Shown here: positions 44,596 to 53,238 of the stretch, one piece after another
Layout of the letters: each line of letters opens with the position of its first letter
Numbering within the stretch: the first letter of the stretch is position 1
DNA from: Oscillospiraceae bacterium
GTDB lineage: Bacteria; Bacillota; Clostridia; Oscillospirales; Ruminococcaceae
DNA length: 64,000 nucleotides
Assembly (NCBI GenBank): GCA_017545185.1
Contig: JAFWQJ010000052.1
Span: forward strand, 1 to 64,000
Direction of reading: 5' to 3'
The notes under the pieces: model-generated
The model's database searches: none
What the model saw: the letters and a program-made list of their open reading frames with translations, nothing else
Told to the model about the DNA's origin: nothing
Translations under genes and position numbers: made by a program

Positions 44596-46263
44596 TCAGA
44601 ACAGACCTGAGATCCTGCCGTCCGCATTGACGTCGATGTTTTCCGCGGCAGGTTTTTTCGGCAGACCCGGCATCGTCATGATATCGCCGGTCAGTGCGAC
44701 GATGAAGCCTGCGCCTGCGGAGACCTTGACATTGCGGATCGTGACGGTGAAGCCGTCCGGCGCGCCGAGCACATCCTTGTCATCGGTGAAGCTGTACTGC
44801 GTTTTTGCCATGCAGACAGGCAGCTTGTCGAAGCCGAGCGCGGTGAGCTGCGCGATCTGCTTCTGTGCCGCGGGGAGAATGTTGATGCCGTCGCCGTGAT
44901 AGACACGTTTGACGATCGCTTCGATCTTCTCCTCAATGGTGCTGTCGAGCTGATACGAGAACGAGAAGTCACCCTTTTCCTCCTCGCAGAGCCGGACGAC
45001 TTCGCGGGCGAGCTCCTCGCCGCCCTTGCCGCCTTCCGCCCAGACGGTCGAAAGCTTCACATTGACGCCGAGCTCCTTGCACTTCTTAATGATGAGATCA
45101 ATTTCCGCGTCGGTATCGGTCGGGAAGCGGTTGATCGCCACAACGGACGGCAGCTTGTAGACCTCCTTGATATTGGAGACATGACGGAGCAGATTCGGCA
45201 GACCCGCTTCGAGCGCCGCGAGATTCTCATTGCCGAGCTCTGTCTTGGCAAGGCCGCCGTGGAGCTTCAGTGCGCGGACAGTCGCGACAATGACGACCGC
45301 CGACGGCGTCAGCCCTGCCATGCGGCACTTGATATCGAGGAATTTTTCCGCGCCGAGGTCCGCACCGAAGCCGGCCTCCGTGATCGCGTAATCGCCGAGC
45401 TGCAGCGCGGTCTTTGTCGCAAGAACAGAGTTGCAGCCGTGCGCGATATTTGCAAACGGGCCGCCGTGCACGAGCGCGGGCGTGCCCTCAAGCGTCTGCA
45501 CGAGGTTCGGCTTCAGCGCATCCTTTAAGAGCGCAGTCATTGCACCGACGGCGTTCAGGTCGCCGGCAGTGACCGGCTTTTCGTCGTAGGTATACGCAAC
45601 CACGATGCGGGAGAGCCGCTCCTTCAGATCGGTGATCGAATTTGCAAGGCAGAACACCGCCATGATCTCCGATGCAACGGTGATGTCATAGCCGTCCTCA
45701 CGCGGGACGCCGTTGATCCGTCCGCCGAGACCGTCCGTGATGAAGCGGAGCTGCCGGTCGTTCATATCGACGCAGCGCTTCCATGTGATGCGGCGCGGGT
45801 CGATATTCAGTGCATTGCCCTGATAGATGTGATTGTCGAGCATCGCTGCGAGCAGATTGTTCGCTGCACCGATCGCGTGGAAATCACCTGTGAAATGCAG
45901 GTTGATATCCTCCATCGGGACGACCTGCGCATAGCCGCCGCCTGCCGCACCGCCCTTGATGCCGAAAACCGGCCCGAGAGAGGGCTCACGCAGCGCGACC
46001 ATGACATTTTTCCCGATGCGGCGCATACCGTCCGCAAGACCGATCGTGGTCGTGGTCTTGCCCTCACCGGCAGCGGTCGGATTGATCGCGGTGACGAGTA
46101 CGAGCTTTCCCTGTTTGTGCGCTTTGGGGAGCTTTCCGAGGTCGATCTTCGCCTTGTAGCGTCCGTACTGCTCCAGCGCGTCGTCCGGGATCCCGGCGGT
46201 CTCTGCGATTTCCGTGATCGGGTGCATGGGAATGGATTGCGCGATTTCAATGTCAGTAAGCAT
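44596..46263 (-). CDS. fhs: Formate-tetrahydrofolate ligase
   Basis: This 555-residue enzyme joins formate and tetrahydrofolate using ATP, making 10-formyl-THF for one-carbon metabolism (the Wood-Ljungdahl methyl branch and purine synthesis). The P-loop [15 protein letters not shown] and the [20 protein letters not shown] segment are clear. The start is the ATG at 46263 with AGGAGG upstream, not the frame opening at 46338. A strong promoter with a palindrome lies upstream. Length is normal for the family. Confidence 0.96.
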   Translation of the reverse strand: MLTDIEIAQSIPMHPITEIAETAGIPDDALEQYGRYKAKIDLGKLPKAHKQGKLVLVTAINPTAAGEGKTTTTIGLADGMRRIGKNVMVALREPSLGPVFGIKGGAAGGGYAQVVPMEDINLHFTGDFHAIGAANNLLAAMLDNHIYQGNALNIDPRRITWKRCVDMNDRQLRFITDGLGGRINGVPREDGYDITVASEIMAVFCLANSITDLKERLSRIVVAYTYDEKPVTAGDLNAVGAMTALLKDALKPNLVQTLEGTPALVHGGPFANIAHGCNSVLATKTALQLGDYAITEAGFGADLGAEKFLDIKCRMAGLTPSAVVIVATVRALKLHGGLAKTELGNENLAALEAGLPNLLRHVSNIKEVYKLPSVVAINRFPTDTDAEIDLIIKKCKELGVNVKLSTVWAEGGKGGEELAREVVRLCEEEKGDFSFSYQLDSTIEEKIEAIVKRVYHGDGINILPAAQKQIAQLTALGFDKLPVCMAKTQYSFTDDKDVLGAPDGFTVTIRNVKVSAGAGFIVALTGDIMTMPGLPKKPAAENIDVNADGRISGLF

Positions 46264-46286
46264 ATTCGTTCCTCCTGCACATAGAT

Positions 46287-46301
46287 TTGCATGATATGCA
46301 A
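46287..46301. promoter_or_regulatory. Palindrome in the fhs leader
   Basis: TTGCAT-GAT-ATGCAA, perfect 6-bp arms, lies just downstream of the fhs -10 element and could be an operator or a small hairpin. Confidence 0.4.
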
Positions 46302-46308
46302 TAAAATA

Positions 46309-46338
46309 AGTATAACACAGAACATGCTGATTTGTCAA
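46309..46338 (-). promoter_or_regulatory. Strong sigma-A promoter for fhs
   Basis: TTGACA (46338-46333), an 18-bp spacer and TATACT (46314-46309) on the - strand, about 46 bases before the ATG. Confidence 0.8.
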
Positions 46339-46415
46339 TTCTAACTTGTCTTTTTTCTGTGATTTTTCTGTTTGATGCGTAACTGCATTGTAATGAATTA
46401 TTCACCGTCCTGTTG

Positions 46416-46444
46416 TTGTAATCGGCTGCGGTTTATGATACAAT
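46416..46444 (+). promoter_or_regulatory. Promoter for the VWA lipoprotein gene
   Basis: TTGTAA (46416-46421), a 17-bp spacer and TACAAT (46439-46444). The leader to the ATG at 46579 would be about 128 bases. Confidence 0.65.
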
Positions 46445-46477
46445 GTTGTCAATGAAGGAAATACCGGAGGAGAGGAT

Positions 46478-46553
46478 CGGAACGCCGCCGTACAAAGCAG
46501 ACCCGGCAAGCGCCGGGTCAGGCTGAAAGTCGCTTTGTACGCGGCTGGTTCCG
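46478..46553 (+). ncRNA. Structured 5' leader before the VWA lipoprotein
   Basis: A 20-bp stem runs from CGGAAC-GCCG-CGTACAAAGC to GCTTTGTACG-CGGC-GTTCCG with only small bulges. Inside is a perfect hairpin GACCCGGC / GCCGGGTC, followed by the unpaired AGGCTGAAAGTC. It ends 12 bases before the ribosome binding site AAAGGAGG. I cannot match it to a known riboswitch family. Confidence 0.6.
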
Positions 46554-46578
46554 GGCGTACGGAGAAAGGAGGACGGTC

Positions 46579-47919
46579 ATGCGCAGAAGATTCATTTCAC
46601 TGCTCGCAGCGGGACTGCTGCCGGCTGCACTGCTCTGCAGCTGCGGCGCGGATAAAACAGAGACTGCTGCGGATATCCCGGATGTATCGTTCCTCGCAGG
46701 TGAAAGCGGCGGTTCTGCTGCGGACGCTTCTCCCGTGATGGAGGAAGCGGCGGACGAAGCCGTTGATTACACACCGGACGCCAAACGTCCCGAGATCGTT
46801 AATCCTGCTGCCGCCGATGATGACGGCGCGCCTTCTCCGGAGGGGGAGATCCCCGAATCGCAGAGCGAATCCGTGACCGAGCCCCCGCCCGATGACGGCT
46901 CCCAGCCCTTTGTGCTGACCGCGGGCGAGTGGAACGATAACGCAAACTGGGGATTCTTCACGAATCTGGTGCATACCGGCAGGATCGCATTCCCGTCCTA
47001 CGGGCTGGATCCTGTGCATAAAATGCAGGTGACCGTTACAAACGGTGAGACGCCTGCCGCGAACCAGACCGTTGCGCTGCTGGACGGCGAAACGGAGATC
47101 TGGAAGGCAAAGACCGACAAGACCGGTACGGCCTATCTCTTCTATCCGGCAAACGGCAGAGAGGCAAAGCAGTATACGCTGCGGACAGAGGGCGCCGAAG
47201 ATACGGCCTGCGAGGTTCCGGCGGATACCGGTTCGCAGCAGGGCGGTTCGAGTGTGCCGCAGCTCAGCTACACGGTCGATACGGCGAATGCATCCGTTTC
47301 GTATCAGAAAACCGAGGTCATGTTCATTCTGGACACGACCGGCTCGATGGGTGACGAGATCACCTATCTGCAAAAGGACTTCTCCGCGATCGCGGGTGAG
47401 GTCGCAGACGAAAATATGACGTTCTCGGTCAACTTCTACAAGGACGAGGGCGACACCTACGTCACGCGCTGCAATCCGTTCACGGATGACATCACGGCCG
47501 TGCAGAGCACGCTGAATCAGGAATATGCAGACGGCGGCGGCGATGCGCCGGAGGCCGTTGCGCAGATCCTGGACGAGGTCATCACGAACGGTTCGTGGAG
47601 CGCGGATACCAACAAGATCGCATTCCTGATCTTCGACGCGCCGCCGCACTCCGGCAGCGAAAATGAGGAGATGCTGCAGAAGGCGGCTGCTTCGGCAGCG
47701 GCACAGGGCATTCATCTGGTGCCGGTCGTTGCCTCGAACGCGGAGCGGGAAACAGAGCTTTTCGGCAGAGCACTTGCCATTATGACCAACAGTAATTATG
47801 TTTTCCTGACCGACGATTCAGGCATCGGCGAAGCACATCTGGAGCCGATCATCGGCGATTATCAGGTCGAGCTTTTACACGATATCATCGTGCGCAATAT
47901 AAGGGGGATCGCATCATGA
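46579..47919 (+). CDS. Surface lipoprotein with von Willebrand factor A domain
   Basis: This 446-residue protein has a lipoprotein signal peptide with lipobox L-C-S-C and lipidated C22. An acidic linker leads to a small beta-domain (about 148-200), resembling an Ig-like or carboxypeptidase-regulatory fold. The VWA domain (about 246-415) has MIDAS motif D252-T-T-G-S256-M and a GGGDAPEA segment. VWA domains bind partners through a metal ion; the ligand is unknown. AAGGAGG precedes the ATG. The gene overlaps a 49-residue secreted peptide gene by ATGA. Confidence 0.85.
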   Translation: MRRRFISLLAAGLLPAALLCSCGADKTETAADIPDVSFLAGESGGSAADASPVMEEAADEAVDYTPDAKRPEIVNPAAADDDGAPSPEGEIPESQSESVTEPPPDDGSQPFVLTAGEWNDNANWGFFTNLVHTGRIAFPSYGLDPVHKMQVTVTNGETPAANQTVALLDGETEIWKAKTDKTGTAYLFYPANGREAKQYTLRTEGAEDTACEVPADTGSQQGGSSVPQLSYTVDTANASVSYQKTEVMFILDTTGSMGDEITYLQKDFSAIAGEVADENMTFSVNFYKDEGDTYVTRCNPFTDDITAVQSTLNQEYADGGGDAPEAVAQILDEVITNGSWSADTNKIAFLIFDAPPHSGSENEEMLQKAAASAAAQGIHLVPVVASNAERETELFGRALAIMTNSNYVFLTDDSGIGEAHLEPIIGDYQVELLHDIIVRNIRGIAS

Positions 47920-48065
47920 AAAACCGTACACCTGCCGCTGTAACGGCCAATAAGATCATTCAGACGGTACTCTTTGCGATACTCTGCTGCTCGGCGATGA
48001 CGCTGACCGTCAATGCGGAAACGCAGTCGCCCGCAGATGCGCAGTATGAAATGACGATCGACTGA
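47916..48065 (+). CDS. 49-residue secreted or membrane peptide coupled to VWA gene
   Basis: This small gene overlaps the VWA stop by ATGA. Its 49-residue product has a basic start, a hydrophobic core (about 14-33) and a possible signal peptidase site after VNA (residues 32-34). That would leave an acidic peptide of about 15 residues beginning ETQSP. No family is recognised. AGGGGG lies 10 bases upstream of the ATG, inside the VWA gene. It may act with the VWA lipoprotein as a ligand or anchor; that is inference from coupling. Confidence 0.6.
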   Translation: MKNRTPAAVTANKIIQTVLFAILCCSAMTLTVNAETQSPADAQYEMTID

Positions 48066-48089
48066 ACCCTTCACTTCCTTTCATAAACA

Positions 48090-48130
48090 GCAGAGCGGCC
48101 GGTGTGCACGATGCATGCCGGCCGCTCTGC
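48090..48130 (+). terminator. Terminator after the 49-residue peptide gene
   Basis: GCAGAGCGGCCGG pairs perfectly with CCGGCCGCTCTGC (13 bp); the T-run (CTTTATG) is weak. Confidence 0.75.
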
Positions 48131-48200
48131 GCTTTATGAAGATTTGTTGAAGCTTCTGTGAAAGCTGCGGATATTTCACGCGGTTTTCACTTTGTTACAA

Positions 48201-48290
48201 TATAATGACAGCAACACCCGCTTCGGACCGTGCGCGAGATTCGCGTGCAGAATAAGGTCTGCTGCGGGCGTTGCCAATTATTGTGCTGTT
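48201..48290 (+). ncRNA. Candidate small RNA with its own -10 element
   Basis: TATAAT at 48201-48206 is followed at once by a folded stretch. GCAACACCCGC (48211-48221) pairs with GCGGGCGTTGC (48264-48274); inside are GGACC/GGTCT and a stem-loop GTGCGCGA/TCGCGTGC with two wobbles. T-rich sequence follows. The -35 is poor. No plus-strand gene follows, and the 3' end meets the AlkD-like gene convergently. Confidence 0.4.
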
Positions 48291-48973
48291 TATTTCCCGC
48301 GCAGCGTCCGGAGATAATCCTTTGTTTCATCCGGGATGCGGCGGCTTTCGATCGCTTTCTGAATGGTCTTGCGGTGTATCCATTCCGGCAGCCGGTGTTC
48401 GGTCAGATACGGCAGGATCGTATCCGGCTGCTTGGCAAGCGCCGTCGCAAAATACCACGCGATCTCCATATTGATATAGTACATATCCGACTGCACCGCG
48501 GCGACCTGTTCGGCGTATTCCGGCCTGAACCGCGCATCGAGGAAATGCTGCATCAGCATCCCGATGCCGAACCGCACCGTATAGGGCTGCGGACTTTTGA
48601 GCCAGCGGCCGATCGCCGGCAGCAGACGCTCTGCCTCCTTCCGGAACACGGCAGGGGAGAGCTGGTCGCAGGTCGCCCAGTTGTTGACATAGGGCAGGAA
48701 TGCCTCGACCGCGGCAAGGCAGTCGTCAAACGGTTTGATGCGTGCAATCAGGAAGGCATGGAGCTGGTTCTCGTCGAAATAAGAATGCGGCAGCGTGTGC
48801 AGAAATTCGCGTACCGCCGAGGAATCAGGGCCAAGCGACTTTGCGAGTGCCCGCAGCGGGGGCGTCCGGCAGCCGAGGATCTGCTCCGGCGGGATATCCG
48901 GCAGCAGGCGGCCGACGAAAACGGCGTTGTCCGGGTCTGCGAGTGCATGGAGCTGTGCAAGAATCGTCTGCAT
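48290..48973 (-). CDS. DNA alkylation repair enzyme, AlkD-like
   Basis: This 227-residue HEAT-repeat-like protein has the family features LGCRTPPLRALAKSL, FVPYVNNWATCDQLSP-like spacing (LPYVNNWATCDQL) and MLMQHFLD. AlkD removes alkylated purines without flipping the base. The ATG at 48973 with AGGAGAAC upstream is chosen over the longer frame. It is the last gene of a - strand run beginning near 52142. It contains an Asp in the NWATCDQ motif, consistent with an active enzyme. Confidence 0.87.
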   Translation of the reverse strand: MQTILAQLHALADPDNAVFVGRLLPDIPPEQILGCRTPPLRALAKSLGPDSSAVREFLHTLPHSYFDENQLHAFLIARIKPFDDCLAAVEAFLPYVNNWATCDQLSPAVFRKEAERLLPAIGRWLKSPQPYTVRFGIGMLMQHFLDARFRPEYAEQVAAVQSDMYYINMEIAWYFATALAKQPDTILPYLTEHRLPEWIHRKTIQKAIESRRIPDETKDYLRTLRGK

Positions 48974-48983
48974 ATTGTTCTCC

Positions 48984-49502
48984 TCAGATTTTGCTGTACT
49001 GTTCGATATCAAATTCCCCGTCGATCAGAACATAGTCCAGACCGGCGGAACAGCAGCCCTGCAGGTAGTAACGGTTATCTGCCTTGACTGCTTCGATATT
49101 GAGATCCGGGTCGGGGATCCTGCTTTCGATCACGTTTTCGTAACCGGTGATCTCCGCAAAATGCCGTTCGATATAGGCATCGCTCATCACCAGACAGATG
49201 TATCTGATCTGTGACAGATACGCAGCATCAAAGCTGTTTTTCCAGTCAAACGGGATATAGCAGCCCTCGACGATCAGATTCTGCTTGTTTTCGATCGCTG
49301 TCTTGACGATTTCTTTCAGGATGCCCCAGAGAAAAACCGTCAGCTCATCGTCATCATAAGGCGTCAGGTCGGTCAGTTTGCTACGGATGAGCCCCATTTT
49401 CAAATGGTCGGCAGACAGATACGGGTAGTGATACCGTTCGAGCAGTTTTTGTGCCAGCAGCGTTTTTCCCGTATGGGAAGCGCCGGTAATCAGTATGACC
49501 AT
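48984..49502 (-). CDS. P-loop kinase / AAA-type ATPase, zeta-toxin-like
   Basis: This 172-residue protein begins with VILITGASHTGKTLLAQKLL, a Walker A loop (GASHTGKT). It also has a DHLKMG segment and QNLIVEGCYIPFDWK, resembling small nucleotide/metabolite kinases and zeta-toxin-like proteins. No antitoxin gene is visible next to it. The ATG at 49502 is preferred to the longer frame. Substrate unknown. It lies between a GNAT gene and the AlkD-like gene. Confidence 0.8.
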   Translation of the reverse strand: MVILITGASHTGKTLLAQKLLERYHYPYLSADHLKMGLIRSKLTDLTPYDDDELTVFLWGILKEIVKTAIENKQNLIVEGCYIPFDWKNSFDAAYLSQIRYICLVMSDAYIERHFAEITGYENVIESRIPDPDLNIEAVKADNRYYLQGCCSAGLDYVLIDGEFDIEQYSKI

Positions 49503-49518
49503 GGCTGCGCGGTTCCTT

Positions 49519-50040
49519 TCATGTTGTTCCGGACTGCGCCGGCTCCGCAGGATATCTGTACACATAGGTCACGGTGTTGACCGGGTCGGAAAACGCCTGC
49601 ACTTTTTTCATGCCGATCGCCGCTGCCGTCCGGCAGGAAGCAATATTCGTATATTTCATAAAGGCATAGAGTGCCGGATAGTCCGTGTTCCGGAAGAACC
49701 AGTCCCGGACGGCCAGTGCCGCTTCCTTTGCATAGCCCTGCCGCCAGTATTGCTTCGCGATGTGATAGCCGATCTCCGGGAGCAGCTCGCCGCGGATGTT
49801 CTGCATGGTGACGCCGCAGTCCCCGATCAGCGCGCCGGTCTCCTTCCGTATGACCGCCCACAGCCCGAAGCCGTAGGCGCGGTAGTTTTCCAGATTCCAT
49901 GTGATCCACCCCCTGACGCGCTTTTCGTCAAACGGTGCCGGATAATGCTGCATCGTCTCGGCGTCGGACAGGATCGCGAAAATCGCATCAAAGTCCTCTG
50001 TCTGATATTCCCGGAGTATGAGCCGGTTTGTTTCGATCAT
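49519..50040 (-). CDS. GNAT acetyltransferase, RimJ/RimL type
   Basis: This 173-residue enzyme starts METNRL-like (MIETNRLILREYQTEDF) and has LPEIGYHIAKQYWRQGYAKEA as the acetyl-CoA loop and NIASCRTAAAIGMKKV near the end. It overlaps the end of the MFS gene by 53 bases in another frame. A shorter start is not obvious, since the family motif ETERLILR lies at the very N-terminus. Substrate unknown. Confidence 0.85.
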   Translation of the reverse strand: MIETNRLILREYQTEDFDAIFAILSDAETMQHYPAPFDEKRVRGWITWNLENYRAYGFGLWAVIRKETGALIGDCGVTMQNIRGELLPEIGYHIAKQYWRQGYAKEAALAVRDWFFRNTDYPALYAFMKYTNIASCRTAAAIGMKKVQAFSDPVNTVTYVYRYPAEPAQSGTT

Positions 50041-51172
50041 GTTTCATCCTCATTGTTTTCAGCGGGGATCCGGCTGCACATGCCGTGATAACCAGAAAGG
50101 TGAGCAGATACGCCGGAAACAGCCGGAATCCGGTCTGCTCCGCAAGAATGCCGAACAGCGGCGGCATCAGTGTCATGCCGAGGCTGCTGCCGGCAATGTG
50201 CAGCCCGATCAGCGTCTGCGGGTCTGCATCCGGGAACTGTTCCGGCAGCGCATGGATCCGGCACGGATAGACCGGTGCGCAGCCGCAGCCGATCACGAAT
50301 AATCCGCAGAGCGCGCAGGGCGAAGGCAGCATCAGCAGCAGGATCCCTGCAGCCGAAATGCAAAGTCCCGCGCGGATCATGCGCCGGTCGCTGACGCGTT
50401 CCGGGATCAGTCCGGCGGCCAGTCTGCCGAGCGTGATGCCGCAGTAAAACAGCGCACCGGCACCGGCGGCCGTCTTTGCGGAAATGCCGCAGTACCGGAC
50501 AAGAAAGCTGCTCGCCCAAAGTCCCGCGGTGCTTTCCAGCGCGCATTCGCTGAAAAATCCGCAGAGCGAACAGCAGATAGATTTTTGCTTCAGCAGCGGC
50601 AGGGGATTCACAGAGGATGCCTGCTCCGGCTCCGTTTTCTGCCAGAGCGGCAGCGATAAGAACAGGATCACCGTCAGGATGATCTGCAGCACGGCGACAG
50701 TCCGGAATCCGCTCTGCCAGCCGGTATGCATCCGGATGCTGATGATGTACGGGCTGAGCATACAGCCGATGCCCCAGAAGCTGTGCAGCCAGTTCAGATG
50801 CCGCGCCGGATAATGCACGGCGGCGTAATGATTGAGTGCCGCGTCCACGGCACCTGCGCCGAGCCCGTAGGGGACGGCAAAGCAGCAGAGCACCGGAAAG
50901 CTTCCCGCGCAGGAGAATCCTGTAAGCGCGGCGGCCGTCAGCAGGACGCTGCACGCGGAGACCGTGCCTGTGCGGAATCGCCGGAGCAGTCTGCCGGAAA
51001 GCAGGCTGGAAATGACTGTTCCGCAGGAGACGATCATCGAAAGAATGCCTGCATAAGAGACCGGGACCCCGAGCTGCGGCTGCATCGCAGGCCACGCCGC
51101 ACCGAGCAGGGAATCCGGCAGTCCCAGACTGATATACGAAAGATAGATCACGGCAAGCAGCAGAGATGCCAA
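49988..51172 (-). CDS. MFS transporter
   Basis: This 394-residue transporter has about 12 membrane spans. The loop between spans 2 and 3 contains SGRLLRRFRTGTV, the family A-motif region. SFWGIGCMLSPYI and LIGLHIAGSSLGMTLMPPLFG are typical of sugar/drug MFS proteins. A purine-rich site lies upstream at slightly long spacing. Its 3' end overlaps the GNAT gene. Substrate unknown. Confidence 0.85.
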   Translation of the reverse strand: MASLLLAVIYLSYISLGLPDSLLGAAWPAMQPQLGVPVSYAGILSMIVSCGTVISSLLSGRLLRRFRTGTVSACSVLLTAAALTGFSCAGSFPVLCCFAVPYGLGAGAVDAALNHYAAVHYPARHLNWLHSFWGIGCMLSPYIISIRMHTGWQSGFRTVAVLQIILTVILFLSLPLWQKTEPEQASSVNPLPLLKQKSICCSLCGFFSECALESTAGLWASSFLVRYCGISAKTAAGAGALFYCGITLGRLAAGLIPERVSDRRMIRAGLCISAAGILLLMLPSPCALCGLFVIGCGCAPVYPCRIHALPEQFPDADPQTLIGLHIAGSSLGMTLMPPLFGILAEQTGFRLFPAYLLTFLVITACAAGSPLKTMRMKHDRNKPAHTPGISDRGL

Positions 51173-51197
51173 GGCTCGCTCCCTTCCCCGCGCAGCA

Positions 51198-51220
51198 CGC
51201 CGCCGGAGCGTCCGGCAGCG
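51198..51220 (-). promoter_or_regulatory. Hairpin between DegV and MFS genes
   Basis: CGCCGCCGGA pairs with TCCGGCAGCG (10 bp, one wobble) around GCG. No T-run follows on the - strand, so it may modulate rather than stop transcription. Confidence 0.45.
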
Positions 51221-51236
51221 GCTTCAGGGGAAAGCG

Positions 51237-52124
51237 TCAGCCGTTTGCGGGATCACCCTCGCGCGATTTTCCGAGATAAAAGAGCGCAATGGTTCCGGGG
51301 CCGGCATGTGCGCCGATGACCGGACCGATCTCTCCGATGATGACCGTCTGCGCACCGAACTGCTTGAGCAGTGCTTCCTTGAGCAGCTCTGCAAAGTCAG
51401 GCGCGTTGGCATGTGCGATGAACACCGTGGAGCTTTTATCGGTACATTCGGCGTCGTAATGGCGGCCGAGCTCCAGCACGGCATTTTTTCTGCCGCGGAG
51501 CTTCTGCTTCGGGATCAGCTTGCCCTCGTCGCTGACATGCAGCACCGGCTTGATGCCGAGCAGCGCACCGGCGTAGGCGGAAACTGCTCCGACTCTGCCG
51601 CCGCGCTTGAGGAACAGCAGATCATCGACCGTGAACCAGTGCATGATCTTCAGGCGTGTTTCTTCAGCATATGCAGCAAGCTCGTCCAGTGACATTCCGT
51701 GGTCCTTCTGCTCCGCGCAGTGATAGACGAGCAGACCCTCGCCGAGCGAGGCGCAGAGCGTATCAATGATGACGATGCGGCGGTCGGGATATTCCTCATG
51801 CAGCTCGTCCGCTGCGATGCGCGCCGTCGCACACATGCAGCTCAGCGGAGAGGAAAACGCAAGATACAGGATATCCTTGCCCTCGGCGAGCACCTTGCCG
51901 AAGGTCTCACGGAAGGCGGAGAGATTGGCCGCGGAGGTACATGCGATCTGCCCGCCCTTCAGCGCGTTGTAAAAATCGGCACCGCGGAGGGTGCAGGGCT
52001 GTGCCGGGTGATCCTTCATAAACACATTCAGCGGAATGGAGAGGACACCCAGTCCGTGCAGCATCTGCTCCGAGAGGTCTGCGGCGCTGTCTGTGATCAG
52101 AACATAACTTTCATTCACATTCAT
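51237..52124 (-). CDS. DegV family fatty-acid-binding protein
   Basis: This 295-residue protein has the DegV signature VLITDSAADLSEQML at the start and TCRGADFYNAL-like, TSAANLSAFRETF, DILYLAFSSPLSC segments. A GGRVGAVSAYAGALLGIKPVL segment closes the lipid site. DegV proteins bind fatty acids and can feed fatty acid kinase systems. A GTG at 52142 gives a 6-residue longer form; neither start has a strong site. It lies 64 bases upstream of the MFS gene. Confidence 0.9.
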   Translation of the reverse strand: MNVNESYVLITDSAADLSEQMLHGLGVLSIPLNVFMKDHPAQPCTLRGADFYNALKGGQIACTSAANLSAFRETFGKVLAEGKDILYLAFSSPLSCMCATARIAADELHEEYPDRRIVIIDTLCASLGEGLLVYHCAEQKDHGMSLDELAAYAEETRLKIMHWFTVDDLLFLKRGGRVGAVSAYAGALLGIKPVLHVSDEGKLIPKQKLRGRKNAVLELGRHYDAECTDKSSTVFIAHANAPDFAELLKEALLKQFGAQTVIIGEIGPVIGAHAGPGTIALFYLGKSREGDPANG

Positions 52125-52343
52125 GGTATGTTTGTCACTCACTTTCTTCGGGTTATGGATTGCGCGGAACAGCCTTTCCTTTGTACAGGCTGCCGCCTTT
52201 TATATTGTACCTCATTTTCGGGAAAAAGTCACGTACTTTTTTCGGATTTCGGAGAAACAGCCCGGAGATTTTCGCGGTAGAGCGGATTCTACTAACGGGA
52301 GAGTGGATAAATATTACGCTGATACGTGCGTTTTGGCTGGCTG

Positions 52344-52372
52344 TTGCTTTTTCTCCTAAAGTATGCTATAAT
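52344..52372 (+). promoter_or_regulatory. Sigma-A promoter for the XRE-membrane regulator
   Basis: TTGCTT (52344-52349), a 17-bp spacer and TATAAT (52367-52372), about 40 bases before the ATG at 52413. The rest of the 52143-52412 divergent spacer shows no gene. Confidence 0.8.
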
Positions 52373-52412
52373 AGAGGAAATGTCTGAATCATAAAAGAAG
52401 GAAGGTGATCCG

Positions 52413-53111
52413 ATGGACGACTGGAAGCATATTGCAGCGGCAAATATGGTGCGTCTGCGCAAGGCAAGCGGCATGACGCAGCTCCAGCTTGCGGAGCAGC
52501 TGCACTATTCCGACAAGGCGGTCTCGAAGTGGGAGCGCGGCGAATCGCTGCCGGATCTGGCCGTGATGAAACAGCTCGCGGATTTTTACGGGATCCGCAT
52601 TGACGATTTTCTGAAAGACCCGGATGCACCCGCAGAGACACCTGCCGAAGCAGAACCGCTGGCGGAGATTCCTGAGATCCCGGCGGAGCAGGAGCCGCAG
52701 GAAGCAGAACCGGCACAGACGGAGCCGCCTGTCGATGTGCGGCTGCGGAAGCGCAACCGCTTTCTCATTGCGGGCATGGCGGCACTGCTGGTCTGGCTGG
52801 TCGCGTCGATGATCTTTGTCGTGCTCGACGCGGTGCTGCCGGAGCTGAAATATACATCGTTCCTGTTTATTTACGCTGCCCCGATCACGGCGGTCGTCGC
52901 TTTGGTGTTCAACTCGATCTGGTTCAACCGCCGCTGGAATTATGTCATTATTTCGCTGCTGATCTGGTCGGTGCTCGGTGCGCTGTTCGTGACCTTCTAT
53001 CAGTATAAGATCTGGAAGCTGTTTCTGATCGGCATTCCGGCACAGCTGATTGTGGTATTGTGGTCGCGGCTGCGGCCGGTGCGGACGCAGGAGACGCAGC
53101 AGCAGGACTGA
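52413..53111 (+). CDS. XRE-family regulator with C-terminal membrane domain
   Basis: This 232-residue protein has an N-terminal helix-turn-helix of the XRE type (about 8-65), with GMTQLQLAEQLHYSDKAVSKWERG. A Pro/Glu-rich linker follows (about 70-108), then about four membrane spans in residues 115-220. It probably binds DNA while tethered to the membrane. GAAGGTGATCCG precedes the ATG. It may control the MATE gene downstream; this is inference. Confidence 0.85.
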   Translation: MDDWKHIAAANMVRLRKASGMTQLQLAEQLHYSDKAVSKWERGESLPDLAVMKQLADFYGIRIDDFLKDPDAPAETPAEAEPLAEIPEIPAEQEPQEAEPAQTEPPVDVRLRKRNRFLIAGMAALLVWLVASMIFVVLDAVLPELKYTSFLFIYAAPITAVVALVFNSIWFNRRWNYVIISLLIWSVLGALFVTFYQYKIWKLFLIGIPAQLIVVLWSRLRPVRTQETQQQD

Positions 53112-53238
53112 CGGGAGGAGCCCATGCGCGCACTTTCCGGCGGAAAAAAAGGGCTATGCAGCTGTGCTCCGGACGGGGCCGAACATGCAGAAGATCCTTG
53201 ATTTTTGTGATATGATCTGAGCAGCGGGGAGGGATCGG

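Noticed and set aside
46478..46553. Known riboswitch or self-cleaving ribozyme
   Set aside because: I compared the visible motifs with my recollection of cyclic di-GMP, cobalamin, THF, twister and hammerhead cores; none fit.
48984..49502. Toxin of a zeta-type toxin-antitoxin pair
   Set aside because: Only the P-loop similarity supports it; no epsilon-like antitoxin gene is adjacent, so it is called a generic kinase.
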